A stretch of DNA of 64,000 bases, taken from NCBI GenBank assembly GCA_024704175.1, contig CP085629.1, positions 3,038,001 through 3,102,000 of the forward strand. Reading direction: 5' to 3'. The notes below the pieces were generated by a model that did not search any database, was not told where the DNA came from, and worked only from the letters and a program-made list of their open reading frames with translations. The DNA is from Paenibacillus sp. P25 (lineage in GTDB: Bacteria > Bacillota > Bacilli > Paenibacillales > NBRC-103111). Both the position numbers and the translations under genes were made by a program. Numbering within the stretch: the stretch's first letter is position 1; each line of letters begins with the position of its first letter. Positions 51,103-61,280 of this stretch are shown here, piece by piece.

Positions 51103-52054
51103 TTAAAGTTTTTCCGCTATTCTCAGCTTCGCCGAACGGGCGCGAGGATTGGCCTCAAGCTCGGCCGCCCCCGCTTCGATCGGCTTGCGATTGATTAACT
51201 TGAGAATACCTTTGCTGCCGCACACGCACATTGGGAAGTCCGGCGGGCAGGTGCATTTAGCCACATACTTGTTAAACGTCTGCTTGCAGATCCGGTCCTC
51301 GAGCGAGTGAAACGTAATAACTGCGATCCGTCCGCCCGGCTCCAGGCAGCGAATCGACTGCTCCAGCGCGTCCTCGAAGGCGCCGAGCTCGTCGTTGACG
51401 GCGATACGCAGCCGCCTGAAAGCTCCGTTTGGCCGGATGCCCTCCCGTTCTTCTCGCCGCCGCGGGAATACCTTCTTTAATCAGCTCCGTCAGCTGGCCG
51501 GTGGTCTCGATCGGCGCTTTGGCCCGCGCTGCGACGATGGCAGCGGCAATGCGCCGCGAGAACTTCTCCTCCCCGTATTCGAACAAAATTCTTGCAATCT
51601 CCTGCTCCGGCCATTCGTTGACAATCTCTTTGGCTGTCAAGGGTGCCGTGCGGTCCATTCGCATATCCAGCTCCGCGTCCTGGTGGTAGCTGAAGCCGCG
51701 CTCGGCCTCATCCAGTTGAGGAGAAGAGACGCCCAGATCGAATAAAATACCGCTGACCTGGGGGCGTCCGTCCCGAACGGCTTCCGGAACACCCGCAAGC
51801 CGATCTTCGATGTGACGGAAATTGCTGCGAATCAAACGAACCCGATCCGCTACAGGTGCAAGACGCCCGGCCGCGTTCTCAAGCGCCGTATCGTCCTGGT
51901 CGAAGGCAACCAGGAGTCCGCCATCGCCGAGCCTGGAGGCAATTTCAAAGCTGTGTCCCGCACCGCCCAGGGTGCAATCGACGTAAATGCCGTCCGGACG
52001 TATATGTAGACCTTCCACTGCTTCTTCCTTTAAAACCGTGATGTGATGAAACAT
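51103..52054 (-). CDS. rsmH: 16S rRNA m4C1402 methyltransferase (one frameshift)
   Basis: SAM-dependent N4-methylation of C1402 in 16S rRNA. It starts [18 protein letters not shown] at 52054 behind GGAGGAACGG. The SAM-binding site is [18 protein letters not shown], followed by [20 protein letters not shown] and AELDMRMDR. The frame breaks near 51425; the rest has [20 protein letters not shown] and ends AKLRIAEKL at 51103. About 317 residues. Confidence 0.93.
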
Positions 52055-52123
52055 AAACCGTTCCTCCTGAGTATGTACGGAAACGCTGCACCTTTCAGCC
52101 GCAGGCCCCGGGTGATTATGGAG

Positions 52124-52561
52124 CTAGAGATCGAAATTGAAATCCACAAGCTTCTCGGCAATCTCGTTAAACGATTCCTCCGATTGCTGGAAGTAGTTTT
52201 CCCAGATTGCCTTGCTCCAAATCTCCACCCGATTGGAAACGCCGATCACGACACAATCCTTCTCCAGCTTTGCATGTTCGATCAAATTGTTCGGCAGGTT
52301 CACCCTGCCCTGCTTGTCCAGCTCGCATTCGGTGGCGCCGGAAAAGAAAAACCGGGTGAAAGCGCGGGCGTCGGATTTCATCATGGACAGCGATTTGAGC
52401 TTCTGTTCCAGCACGCTCCACTCTTCTCGCGGATACACGAACAAACACTGATCCAAGCCGCGGGTGACGATGAAGGAAGTTCCGAGGGCTTCACGAAATT
52501 TGGCCGGCACGATCATGCGGCCCTTTTCGTCTATCGTATGCTGATACTCCCCCATGAACAT
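52124..52561 (-). CDS. mraZ: Transcriptional regulator MraZ
   Basis: Two SpoVT-AbrB domains, each with the family motif: [20 protein letters not shown] and [20 protein letters not shown]. 145 residues from the ATG at 52561; a GTG four codons upstream (52573) is possible. First gene of the dcw cluster. MraZ represses its own operon by binding short direct repeats in front of it; such repeats are present here. Intact. Confidence 0.93.
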   Translation of the reverse strand: MFMGEYQHTIDEKGRMIVPAKFREALGTSFIVTRGLDQCLFVYPREEWSVLEQKLKSLSMMKSDARAFTRFFFSGATECELDKQGRVNLPNNLIEHAKLEKDCVVIGVSNRVEIWSKAIWENYFQQSEESFNEIAEKLVDFNFDL

Positions 52562-52610
52562 CCCACATGTCACCCCCTTCCCACCACTTTACCCCACTTT
52601 CCACCACTTG
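52561..52610 (-). promoter_or_regulatory. Array of MraZ-box-like direct repeats with 10-bp period
   Basis: On the minus strand, reading toward mraZ, five successive 10-base units start AAGTGGTGGA, AAGTGGGGTA, AAGTGGTGGG, AAGGGGGTGA and CATGTGGGAT; the last covers the start codon. The repeated GTGG/GGGG core fits known MraZ operators. A -10-like TATAAG lies just upstream at 52615-52620, so bound MraZ would block early transcription. The -35 is not clear. Confidence 0.7.
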
Positions 52611-52634
52611 TACACTTATATTTCGCCACATTAA

Positions 52635-52677
52635 CAAAAAATCCTGCTTCGGCATCGGACCTCAGCAGGATTTTTTT
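52635..52677. terminator. Bidirectional-looking terminator between the DUF4349 gene and mraZ
   Basis: AAAAAATCCTGC (52635-52646) and GCAGGATTTTTTT (52664-52676) form a stem with A and T tracts on both sides. On the minus strand it ends the DUF4349 transcript just ahead of the mraZ promoter region. Confidence 0.8.
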
Positions 52678-52726
52678 CGGTTGATAAGTGCTATAAGAGC
52701 CTCATCACTTGCCGCTTCGCAGCAAA

Positions 52727-53823
52727 TTACTTGTCGGTTGTGTCTTGTTCTTCCGGCTCTTGAGCCGAGGGGTTCGTTCCGTGATGTTCGCCGGTCTGCA
52801 GGTTATGCTCCTTCAGCCTGTGCCGGATATCGGACAGCTTCCCCTGCGCCCCCTGCGAAGGAGCCATAGCGGGATCCCGACAACCGCAGCGAGCAGAACC
52901 ACCGGCGCGCACCGGCCAGCACGATGACCAGCCATTGAAAGCAGAGCGACAGCATGGCATACGTGCCGTTCAGCGCAGCGGCGGCTCTTTTCATTAGCGG
53001 GCCGCGGTCCCCCGCGTGAATGACTTCTGCGGAGCTGATTATTTGCGAAATCCGCGACTCGATCGTGGAATAGGCCACATTCTGCTCCAAGTAACGCATT
53101 CTCCCTTTGATCCGCTCGATCTCTTCCTGTACTTTGCCGAGCTCGTTCGAGAACGCAACCAGCTCATCGGTTTTCGTCGCCTTCTCCATAAAAGAGAGCA
53201 GACCTACTTTCCGCCACCTGCTTTGCCTTCAGACGCGCGTCCAGATCGACATATTCCTCCGTCACATCTTGGCCCTGCACATTTTTCTGCAGTGCGGGAC
53301 TGATGCGCTCCAGCCGGTCCAGGAAGGGCTGAAAGCCGCTCGCCGGCACTTTGATGCTCATCGTCCCGCCCTTCTCCGAGGCGGACGACATTTCGCTAAA
53401 CTGCAGAATATACCCGCCCGACTGCCTGACCGCTTCCTGCACCTCGGCCTGCTTCTGCTGGTAATTGTCGACCTGCATGGTCAGACGGGCCGTGTAAATG
53501 ATCTTGCGGCTGTACGGATCGCTTGCTTCCAAAGCCGCCGCTTTCCCCGTAACCCCCGCTCCCGAAGAAGGAGCCGCCGTATCTGTCGTTCCCTTTGCCG
53601 CACCGGACTGGGCTGCTTCTTTCGATGAAGCAGGCGCCGCCGTATTGGCTGTCGCCATATCCGCCTTCGCAGCGGACTGCGGCGACGCGGCGCCCGAATT
53701 TTGACCATCCGCCGCACTGCAGCCAGCAAGCCACGCCGTCAGCAGCAGGACCGCCGCTGTTCCGCGGAATGCCAAGAGCACTCCTCTCTCAGTCTTCCCG
53801 GCTGACCTCTCCCTGTTTCTCAT
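52727..53823 (-). CDS. DUF4349-domain lipoprotein (at least two frameshifts)
   Basis: Secreted lipoprotein of unknown role. Signal peptide with lipobox LAGC (VLLLTAWLAGCSAA, about residues 24-36), an A/S/G-rich linker, then the DUF4349 domain (RKIIYTARLTMQVDNYQQKQ, then GGYILQFSEMSS) with a coiled coil (ELGKVQEEIERIKGRMRYLE) and a C-terminal membrane segment near LCFQWLVIVLAGA. Frames break near 53190 and 52900; the tail ends SAQEPEEQDTTDK. ATG at 53823 behind AAGGGGAATAG. Between ahcY and mraZ. Confidence 0.75.
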
Positions 53824-53920
53824 TGTTCTATTCCCCTTAACCTCTATGTCCCGCGCACGGAGCTCCGGCCCGGTACCCCCTAGACGAGGAAAAGATTGGA
53901 ATGGTTTCAATGGTGCGACA

Positions 53921-53960
53921 AAGAAAAAAAGCCTCTCTTCAAAAAAGATGAAGAGAGACT
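53921..53960 (-). terminator. Terminator of ahcY
   Basis: On the minus strand GTCTCTCTTC (53950-53959) and GAAGAGAGGC (53931-53940) pair and are followed by TTTTTTTCTTTG. It begins about 10 bases after the ahcY stop. Confidence 0.85.
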
Positions 53961-53969
53961 TTTTTGAGT

Positions 53970-55235
53970 TTAGTGTTCCGCCCAGCTGTCCAGGTAAGCT
54001 TTTTGCTCTGCGGTCAGGGAATCGATGCCGATGCCGAGCGCCGCCAGCTTGAAACGCGCCACCTGCTCATCCAGCTCATAAGGCACGTTGATCACTTTAT
54101 TGCCGATTTGTTTATAGTTGTCGTTGACATATTTCAAGGACACCGCTTGAAGCGCGAAGGTCATATCCATAATTTCCGCCGGATGTCCGTCGCCTGCCGC
54201 GAGATTAACCAAGCGGCCTTCTGCAAGGATATAGAACTTGCGGCCGTCCTGCAGCGTATACTCTTCGATATTGCGGCGGACCGTCCGTTTGGAAACGGAC
54301 ATCGCCTCCAGCTCCGGCTTGTTGACTTCCACGTCGAAGTGGCCGGCGTTGGAAAGGATCGCCCCGTCCTTCATCACTTTGTAGTGCTCGCCGCGAATCA
54401 CGTCGCGGTTGCCCGTCACCGTTACGAAGTAATCGCCTACCTTCGCCGCTTCCGTCATCGGCATGACCGCGAAGCCGTCCATATAAGCTTCAACCGCTTT
54501 AATCGCATCGATTTCGGTTACGACGACATTGGCGCCCAGGCCTTTGGCGCGCATCGCCACCCCTTTGCCGCACCAGCCGTAGCCGACAACGACAACGGTT
54601 TTGCCCGCCACGACCAGGTTGGTCGTCCGGTTAATGCCGTCCCACACCGATTGACCGGTACCGTAACGGTTGTCGAACAAATATTTGCAGTACGCGTCGT
54701 TAACAGCCACCATTGGGAACTGCAGCTGCCCTTCTTTTTCCAGCGATTTCAGGCGCAAGATGCCCGTCGTCGTCTCCTCGGCCCCGCCGCGCACGTTCTT
54801 CAGCAAATCCTTGCGCTCGGAGTGCAGAATCGTAACCAAATCGCCGCCGTCGTCAATGATCAGATCCGGCTCCGTTTCCAGCGTTTTGATGAGCGGCTCC
54901 TTATATTCCTTCGGATCCGGGTTATACTTTGCAAACACGGTAATCCCATCTTCGACAAGAGCCGCGCAGACATCGTCCTGAGTGGAGAGCGGATTGCTGC
55001 CGCAAATGGCGACGTCCGCACCGCCTGCAGCTACGACCTTCGCCAGATAAGCCGTTTTGGCTTCCAGGTGAAGGGAGATCGCTACCTTCAGCCCTTTGAA
55101 AGGCTGCTCTTTCTCGAACTGCTCGCGGATCCGGTTCAATACCGGCATATGAGCGTTCACCCAGTCGATTTTCAAATGCCCCTCGGGAGCCAGAGCGATA
55201 TCGCGGATAATGCTGCGGTTGATCGTGCTTGTCAT
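53970..55235 (-). CDS. ahcY: Adenosylhomocysteinase
   Basis: NAD-dependent hydrolysis of S-adenosylhomocysteine to adenosine and homocysteine. 421 residues, intact. AVNDAYCKYLFDNRYGTGQS, the NAD loop VVVVGYGWCGKGVAMRAKGL and NAGHFDVEV are typical; the catalytic Cys, Lys and His positions are visible. It is the shorter form lacking the insert of the long bacterial enzymes. Some such proteins (archaeal) prefer S-inosylhomocysteine. ATG at 55235 behind GAAGGAGGAATTTTACC. Unusual for Bacillales, which mostly use Pfs and LuxS. It follows bshC by 37 bases. Confidence 0.88.
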   Translation of the reverse strand: MTSTINRSIIRDIALAPEGHLKIDWVNAHMPVLNRIREQFEKEQPFKGLKVAISLHLEAKTAYLAKVVAAGGADVAICGSNPLSTQDDVCAALVEDGITVFAKYNPDPKEYKEPLIKTLETEPDLIIDDGGDLVTILHSERKDLLKNVRGGAEETTTGILRLKSLEKEGQLQFPMVAVNDAYCKYLFDNRYGTGQSVWDGINRTTNLVVAGKTVVVVGYGWCGKGVAMRAKGLGANVVVTEIDAIKAVEAYMDGFAVMPMTEAAKVGDYFVTVTGNRDVIRGEHYKVMKDGAILSNAGHFDVEVNKPELEAMSVSKRTVRRNIEEYTLQDGRKFYILAEGRLVNLAAGDGHPAEIMDMTFALQAVSLKYVNDNYKQIGNKVINVPYELDEQVARFKLAALGIGIDSLTAEQKAYLDSWAEH

Positions 55236-55272
55236 AAGGTAAAATTCCTCCTTCAAAATGCAATCCATACTA

Positions 55273-56907
55273 TTACATATAACATACCTGATGGCTTCCG
55301 TCCATCGCATAAGGCTCGCTCCAGCGACTCATTCAAGAACCCGGTTCCATACCGGTTCAAGTAGGCATAGATATTGAACACCCGTTCCTGCGGCTTCCCG
55401 TCCGGAAACAGTGACATCCCTATGCGCTGAAACTGCCGCAGGCCCGCCTCATGCTGGGATCGGACGGCATCCTCCGTTTTATGCTCGAGAAACTCGATTT
55501 GCTCCAATATTTTGCTCAAATTCGTTTCGCCCAGCTTCTTCAGGCCCGGATTCACCTCGGCAAGCGGCTCGACGAGCGGCTCATAGCGCCGGCGGAATTC
55601 AGTCTTGATCTCGCCGAAACGGCCCGACAGCTGCAAGCGGTCCTGCTCGTCCAGCCAAGCGTGCTGCTTTTCTTCCAGCCGGAACAGCACATCCTCCAGC
55701 GAGAGGCCGTATTTGTTCATATTCTTCTGAACGGTGCCTTCCACCAGCGTAAACCCGGTTCGTGGAATCAGAATCGGCATGGTCATCCCCATCGCGTGAA
55801 AAGCATCCCGGGTCAGACCCCAATAGGCGATCTCCGAGGAACCGAGCACCGCACCGAGCACCGGAAACAGGAAGTCCTGCATCATCGGCCGGGTCATCAC
55901 ATTATTGCTGAAGCGCTCGGGCGAAGTGTGAGCCCAGTCCAGCATCTGCTGCTTGCTGTAGCGACGCTCGCCTTTGCGGTCCGTATAACCCCCGTCTTCC
56001 GCCTGATACAGGAGAATCCGTTCCCCGTCGTCGAAGACGAACAGATTCGCTCCCCGTTCCGCCACTTCCGCCTGCGGACGGTAGCCGAGCGCCTCCAGCT
56101 TCGCCTTGCCAGAATGTAGAGCCCGGGCGATTTCCTCATTCCGCTCAAGGAGCGCTTGAAACATCGGCCCTTCCAGCTTGCGCAGCTCCGGATCGTCCGA
56201 GTCCATCAGCACGAGGCCGTGCCGCCCGAACAGACCTGCCAAAATTTGCGCAAACATGTCGACCAGCGTAGAAGAACGCTGTGCCATACTCTGCAGCGAC
56301 TCCAGCAGTTCTCCCTTAAACTCCGTCGGGATCAGGGATTGGTCCAGACGGGCGATCGCTTCCCCCACTGCTCCGGGGAAATGGGCGTGCGGCTGACCGA
56401 GGTGCGCTGGCCCGTCGGATGCTCCAGCCTGATCTTATCCAGCTGAAGCTCCGGCGTCAGAGCGATCAGATGATTCACCTCTTCAAAATCGTGATCCTCC
56501 CCCGCAATCCAGAACACCGGAACGACCCGCCGGTTTAACCGCTCGGACGCCTGCTTAGCCGCCCGGATCAAGGAGATCGCTTTATAAATGACAAGGAGCG
56601 GCCCGGTGAACAGACCGGCCTGCTGCCCGCCGACGATGCAGAGCGTTCCAGGCTCGCTTAAGGCGTCTGCGGAAGCCAGCGCCTCCGGCGCATTGCCGGC
56701 CTTCTCGTTAAACCGCCGCAGCACCCCGGCAAGCTCCTTCCGGTCCGCGGCGAAGCTGCGTCGCCGGTCAAGCCACTCCGCCCTGCGCTTCCAGCTTTCT
56801 TCCTGCCACGGATGATAATCGAACAGTGATTCTGTATTTTCAAAACGATGCAAATAGTCTTCCGTCAAAGGCTGGCCGGAATTCCAATAAAATGCTTCCA
56901 TCCGCAT
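55273..56907 (-). CDS. bshC: Bacillithiol biosynthesis cysteine-adding enzyme BshC (at least two frameshifts)
   Basis: Puts cysteine on glucosaminyl-malate to give bacillithiol, the main low-molecular-weight thiol of Bacillales. It carries IVGGQQAGLFTGPLLVIYKA, VVPVFWIAGEDHDFEEVNHL, PERFSNNVMTRPMMQDFLFP and AYLNRYGTGFL, matching B. subtilis YllA/BshC. The frame breaks near 56350 and near 55310; repaired, the end reads GSHQVCYM with stop at 55273. The start is ATG at 56907 or 56901 with a weak site. About 544 residues. It is next to the dcw cluster, as in B. subtilis. Confidence 0.9.
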
Positions 56908-57031
56908 CCTGCAGCGCCACGCTTTCTTATGTATTTCAAGCCGCTTCCCGTTTGTAGGAAAGCCTCCTTCATTGTACACAGGATCCGCCCGGCCGTCAAA
57001 ATAAGAATTTCCCGGGATCGCTTTACAAATA

Positions 57032-57075
57032 TAAGAAAAAGCAAGCTCCCTGCGCACTGACAGGGCCGCTTGCTT
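57032..57075 (-). terminator. Terminator of the opp operon
   Basis: On the minus strand AAGCAAGC...CCCTG pairs with CAGGG...GCTTGCTT, followed by TTTCTTAT. It lies directly after the last ATPase gene. The rest of the gap to bshC shows no gene. Confidence 0.85.
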
Positions 57076-57083
57076 GCAGACGA

Positions 57084-58040
57084 TCAGTATAAATGACAAG
57101 CCGTGAAATGACCCGGCTCCACTTCCTTGAAAGCCGGCATGGATGCCGCGCATTCCGGCATAGCTTTGGGACAGCGCGTCCGGAACGGGCGACCGCTCGG
57201 GGGATTCAGCGGGCTTGGAATTTCCCCTTGCAGAATAATCCGCTCTCTCGTGCGCTCGATCTCCGGATCCGGAATCGGAATCGCCGACAGCAGCGACTGG
57301 GTGTACGGATGAAGCGGCTTCGCATACAGCTCGTCCGACGTCGTCACTTCAACCAGCTTGCCGAGATACATCACGCCGATCCGGTCGGAAATATGCTTGA
57401 CCATCGCCAGGTCATGCGCGATAAACAAATAAGTAAGGCCGCGTTCCTTCTGCAGGTTTTTGAACAGGTTGACCACCTGTGCCTGAACGGATACGTCCAA
57501 CGCGGAGATCGGCTCGTCCGCAATGATGAATTGCGGTTCGATGGCGAGCGCCCGGGCGATCCCGATCCGCCGCCGCGCCCTCCGGAGAATTCGTGCGGGA
57601 AGCGGCTGGCATGCTCTTCATTCAGACCTACTGCCCGCAGGAGCTCGTAGACGCGCTCTTTCCTTTTGCTGCCGGAAGCCAATCCGTGAATGTCGATCCC
57701 TTCGGCAATAATATTGCCGACGGTCATCCGCGGATTCAGCGAAGCATACGGATCCTGGAACACCATCTGCATATGCTTGCGGTATTCCTGCTGCTTGCGC
57801 CCTTTCATTTGATGCACATTCTCGCCGTTAAACAGCACTTCGCCGCCGGTAGCTTCGTACAAACGGATGATCGTACGGCCCGCCGTCGATTTGCCGCAGC
57901 CCGGATTCGCCGACAAGTCCGAACGTTTCCCCGCGGTCGATGGTAAAATTCAAATTATCCACGGCTTTCAGCGTCTTGCCGCCGCCGAGATGAAAATGCT
58001 TTTGCAAATTCCGTACTTCAAGTAACGGTCGTTTACTCAT
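57084..58040 (-). CDS. Oligopeptide ABC transporter ATP-binding protein, OppF/DppF type (two frameshifts)
   Basis: Second ATPase of the peptide importer. N-terminal [20 protein letters not shown]; Walker A is split by a frame break near 57900 (LVGESG to CGKST). [20 protein letters not shown], the signature FPHEFSGG then a second break near 57585, Walker [21 protein letters not shown] in the repaired frame and [20 protein letters not shown] follow. A C-terminal peptide-transporter extension has Cys at [12 protein letters not shown] and ACHLY. ATG at 58040 overlaps the upstream ATPase stop (ATGA). Confidence 0.88.
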
Positions 58041-59062
58041 CGCTGACCACCTCCCGCTTCAATTGGCCGTTCCACCTTGGGGGCATCCGGATGCAGCGAC
58101 CAGCAAGCGGCCGAATGCGTCTCGGAAAGCTTCGTATGCTCCGGGTCCGCCTCTACACACGCTTTCATCGCGTATGGGCATCTGGCGGCGAAGGCGCAGC
58201 CCTTCGGCGGAGCGAATAGATCCGGCGGCGTGCCCGGAATCGGAACGAGATCGCTCTCTTTATCCTGATCGAGTCGCGGGATCGACCGGAGAAGGCCCCA
58301 GGTGTACGGATGCTGCGAGTTATAGAACAGCTCGTCGACCGTCCCCTGCTCCACTACTTTGCCGGCGTACATAACGATGACGCGCTGCGCCATCTCGGCC
58401 ACGACGCCGAGATCGTGCGTAATCACGATGATTGACGACTCCGTTTTGGCCGACAATTCCTTCATGAGAGCAATAATTTGCGCTTGAATCGTCACGTCGA
58501 GAGCGGTAGTCGGCTCGTCGGCAATCAGCGACTTCGGGCTGCACGCCAAGGCAATGGCGATCATTACCCGCTGGCGCATCCCTCCGGAAAATTCGTACGG
58601 ATATTGATTCATCCGCCCTTCCGGGTTGGAAATACCGACCATCTCCAATATTTCTATAGCCCGTTTGTTAGCCTCTTCGGTTCTCAGCTTCTGGTGCTTG
58701 ATCAGACCCTCGGTGATTTGCTTGCCGACGGTCATCGTCGGGTTGAGAGAAGTCATCGGGTCCTGGAAAATCATGCCCATTTCGGAGCCGCGGATTTTCT
58801 CCATTTGACCGTTCGAAATTTGCGTAATCTCGGTCTTCCCGTCAAAAAGAATCGATCCGCCTTTAATGAAGCTGGGCGGGGACGGGATGAGGCGCATAAT
58901 GGTCTGCGCGGTTACCGATTTGCCGCATCCGGACTCGCCGACAATCGCCAGCACTTCCCCTTTTTTCAAATGAAACGAAACGCCCCGAACCGCCTGGACT
59001 TCGCCGGCGTAGGTCGAGAACGATACCTTCAGATCCTTGACTTCCAATATATTTTCACTCAT
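58037..59062 (-). CDS. Oligopeptide ABC transporter ATP-binding protein, OppD/DppD type
   Basis: First ATPase of the importer, 341 residues, intact. Walker [17 protein letters not shown]-loop [19 protein letters not shown], signature [20 protein letters not shown], Walker [21 protein letters not shown] and the switch His in [17 protein letters not shown]-terminal extension with cysteines ([15 protein letters not shown], then AACWSLH) of the kind that can bind an Fe-S cluster in Dpp/Opp ATPases. ATG at 59062 behind GGAGGTG; an upstream extension is made of repeat sequence. Confidence 0.92.
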   Translation of the reverse strand: MSENILEVKDLKVSFSTYAGEVQAVRGVSFHLKKGEVLAIVGESGCGKSVTAQTIMRLIPSPPSFIKGGSILFDGKTEITQISNGQMEKIRGSEMGMIFQDPMTSLNPTMTVGKQITEGLIKHQKLRTEEANKRAIEILEMVGISNPEGRMNQYPYEFSGGMRQRVMIAIALACSPKSLIADEPTTALDVTIQAQIIALMKELSAKTESSIIVITHDLGVVAEMAQRVIVMYAGKVVEQGTVDELFYNSQHPYTWGLLRSIPRLDQDKESDLVPIPGTPPDLFAPPKGCAFAARCPYAMKACVEADPEHTKLSETHSAACWSLHPDAPKVERPIEAGGGQR

Positions 59063-59081
59063 GGTTTGTACACCTCCTACG

Positions 59082-59191
59082 GGCTTTGCGTAGCAAAGCC
59101 ACTTCGTAAGCACCAGCTCAGGTTTTGCCTTCGGCAAAACCAATTCGCAAGCATAGACTTGGCTTTGCGTAGCAAAGCCACTTCGCAAGCA
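59082..59191 (-). repeat. Three tandem copies of a two-part palindromic repeat (about 39-40 bp period)
   Basis: Units begin at 59082, 59121 and 59161. Each has a hairpin head (GGCTTTGCGTAGCAAAGCC twice; GGTTTTGCCTTCGGCAAAACC in the middle copy), then a tail ACTTCGTAAGCA, AATTCGCAAGCA or ACTTCGCAAGCA, then 8-9 variable bases. The middle head has changed on both arms, so the stem is kept. It lies between dppC and dppD in the operon, so it is transcribed. Related copies: 32127-32156 and 61100-61131. Confidence 0.8.
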
Positions 59192-59207
59192 TCGGCTTAG
59201 GCTAATC

Positions 59208-60121
59208 TTATTTCCTCATCTTCGGATCAAGCGCGTCGCGCAGACCGTCGCCCAGCAGGTTAAAGCTCATCAGAATCAAGCTGAACACGATCGTCGGGGA
59301 ATAACCCGGTGAGGATAGAGCCGGATGTTATTCGCTCCGTCGGACAGCAGCGAACCCAGAGATGCAAGCGGAACGCGGATGCCAAGACCGATAAAGCTGA
59401 GGAACGCCTCGACGAAAATCGCCGACGGGACGATGAACGTAATTTGTACGATAATGATGCCGAGCGCATTCGGCACCAAATGCTTGAAAATGATTCTGGC
59501 TCCGCCGGCACCCAAGGTCCGGGCCGCAAGCACGTATTCCTGCTCCTTCAGGGCAAGAATTTGTCCGCGTACAAGCCGCGCCATCGGCACCCATCCGGTA
59601 ATCGCATAGGCGATGATAATCGTTTTGAAACCGGGCCCGATCACGATAATAAGCAGGATCGAGATCAGCAGGAAAGGAATCGAATAAATGATTTCGATGA
59701 ACCGCTGCATGATATCATCGACGCGTCCGCCGTAATAAGCGGAAATCCCTCCGTAGATGACGCCGAACACCAGGTCAAGCAGGGCGGCCGTTATACCGAT
59801 CGCCAGCGAAATTCGCGTTCCCCACCAGACACGCACCCACAAGTCGCGTCCGAAATCGTCCGTTCCGAACCAATGTGCCGCGGACGGCGGCTGGTTCTTG
59901 ATTTCATATACCTGCGTTGCATAGTCATATTTCGAGAAAATCGGGCCGAATATCGCAAGCGGCGTAAGAACGATCAAAGCAATGAGGCCGAACATGGCCA
60001 GCTTGTTTTTCTTCAGCCTTCTCCAGGCATCCTGCCAATAATTCAGCGAAGGCCGGACGATCGCTTCACCGGACTGATCCCCTTTAGGCGGCGGCTGGAA
60101 GAGTTCTTTGGACATCTCCAT
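59208..60121 (-). CDS. Oligopeptide ABC transporter permease, OppC/DppC type (one frameshift)
   Basis: Inner permease of the importer with an OppC N-terminal domain (LNYWQDAWRRLKKNKLAMFG) and a BPD_transp_1 domain; the EAA loop is VLAARTLGAGGARIIFKHLV. Five to six membrane segments. One C missing from a CCCC run near 59297 hides the end FSLILMSFNLLGDGLRDALD and stop at 59208. Composite about 305 residues. The ATG at 60121 overlaps the dppB stop (TAATG). Confidence 0.9.
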
Positions 60122-61057
60122 TATTTCGAACCTCCTTTAGACAGCCGGATCCGCGGATCGATTAAACCGTAAATGATGTCGGTAATAAACAATACCGTAA
60201 CCAGCAAGAAAGCATAAAAAATGGTCAATCCGGTAATCATAGTATAATCGTTGGAGTAAATCGCTGTCACGAAATGTTTGCCGAGCCCCGGCACGACGAA
60301 GATCTGCTCGACCACCAGCGTTCCGGTAATCAGATTGACGAAGATCGGTCCGAGCACCGTGACGACGGGAAGAATCGCGTTGCGGAGCGTATGGCGGATA
60401 ACGATCGCCCGCTGCGGCGACCCCTTGGCTTTGGCGGTTTTGATATAATCCTGGTTGAGCACATCCAGCATCGACGTCCGCATCAGCCTCGCCAGGATGG
60501 CAATCGTCCCGAAGGACAGCGCAATCGCCGGCAGAATCCGGCTGGAAGGCCCCGTCCACATGCCGGGCGGCAGAATCCCCCATTTAACCCCGACAAAATA
60601 AGAAAGCAGCGGTCCTAGCACGAACGAAGGAATCGATATCCCCACGACAGCCGTAAACATCGCAGTGATGTCCAAACCTTTGTTATGATTCAACGAAGCG
60701 ATGATTCCAAGAATAAGGCCGACGGTAATCGAAATAGCCAGCGCCCATAGACCGAGCTCCAGCGAAGCGGGAAACCCTTGCTGAATGATGTCGGTTACTT
60801 TCCGGGTCGGAAACTGGAACGATACCCCCAGATCCCCGTGGATCACCTGGTTCATATACTGCAAATACTGCTTGCCACATCGGCTTATCCAAACCGTACT
60901 GCGCATAGAGCAGCTTTCTCTGCTCAATCGTCATTTTTGTAGAGTCTTCCCCGAACGGATCGCCCGGCAAATTTTTCATCAGTACAAAAGTAAAGGTGAC
61001 GATCAGCCAGAGAGTGATTATCATGTAAACCAAACGACGCGTAATATAGCGAAGCAT
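60121..61057 (-). CDS. Oligopeptide ABC transporter permease, OppB/DppB type (one frameshift)
   Basis: Partner permease. It starts MLRYITRRLVYMIITLWLIV at 61057 behind AGGAGGTGTG. FTFVLMKNLPGDPF and YAQYGLDKPMW end in one frame and QYLQYMNQVIHGDLGVSFQF resumes in another near 60880. The EAA loop is YIKTAKAKGSPQRAIVIRHT. Ends LIDPRIRLSKGGSK with the stop overlapping dppC. About 312 residues. Confidence 0.9.
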
Positions 61058-61099
61058 GGCACACCTCCTGAACTTGATGAAACGCAAAACAGTCAGCCC

Positions 61100-61131
61100 G
61101 GCTTTTGGAGAGCAAAACTGCTTCGCAAGCA
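61100..61131 (-). repeat. Degenerate copy of the palindromic repeat between oppA and oppB
   Basis: GGCTTTTGGAGAGCAAAAC (61100-61118) then TGCTTCGCAAGCA (61119-61131). The head stem is imperfect while the tail is conserved. A further hairpin with perfect CGAAGCG/CGCTTCG arms follows at 61156-61173. Confidence 0.6.
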
Positions 61132-61204
61132 CGGCCCCTTACAAGACTATGTTTGCGAAGCGACTCCGCTTCGTTCCAATAGACATCCCGAGAACCTGAA
61201 TGCG

Positions 61205-61250
61205 AAAAAAGGCAAAAATCGGAGCCGTTCCAATGGATCAGAACGGCCCC
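61205..61250 (-). terminator. Attenuating terminator after oppA
   Basis: On the minus strand GCCGTTC (61241-61247) and GAACGGC (61224-61230) pair, then TCCGATTTTTGCCTTTTTT. It lies between oppA and the permease genes and would let more binding protein be made than permease. Confidence 0.7.
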
Positions 61251-61280
61251 TTCTGAAGAAAGAATCAGCCCTGCTGCGAA

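Noticed and set aside
59082..59191. CRISPR array
   Set aside because: Only three units, 8-9 base gaps in place of unique spacers, a changing palindromic head and no cas genes.
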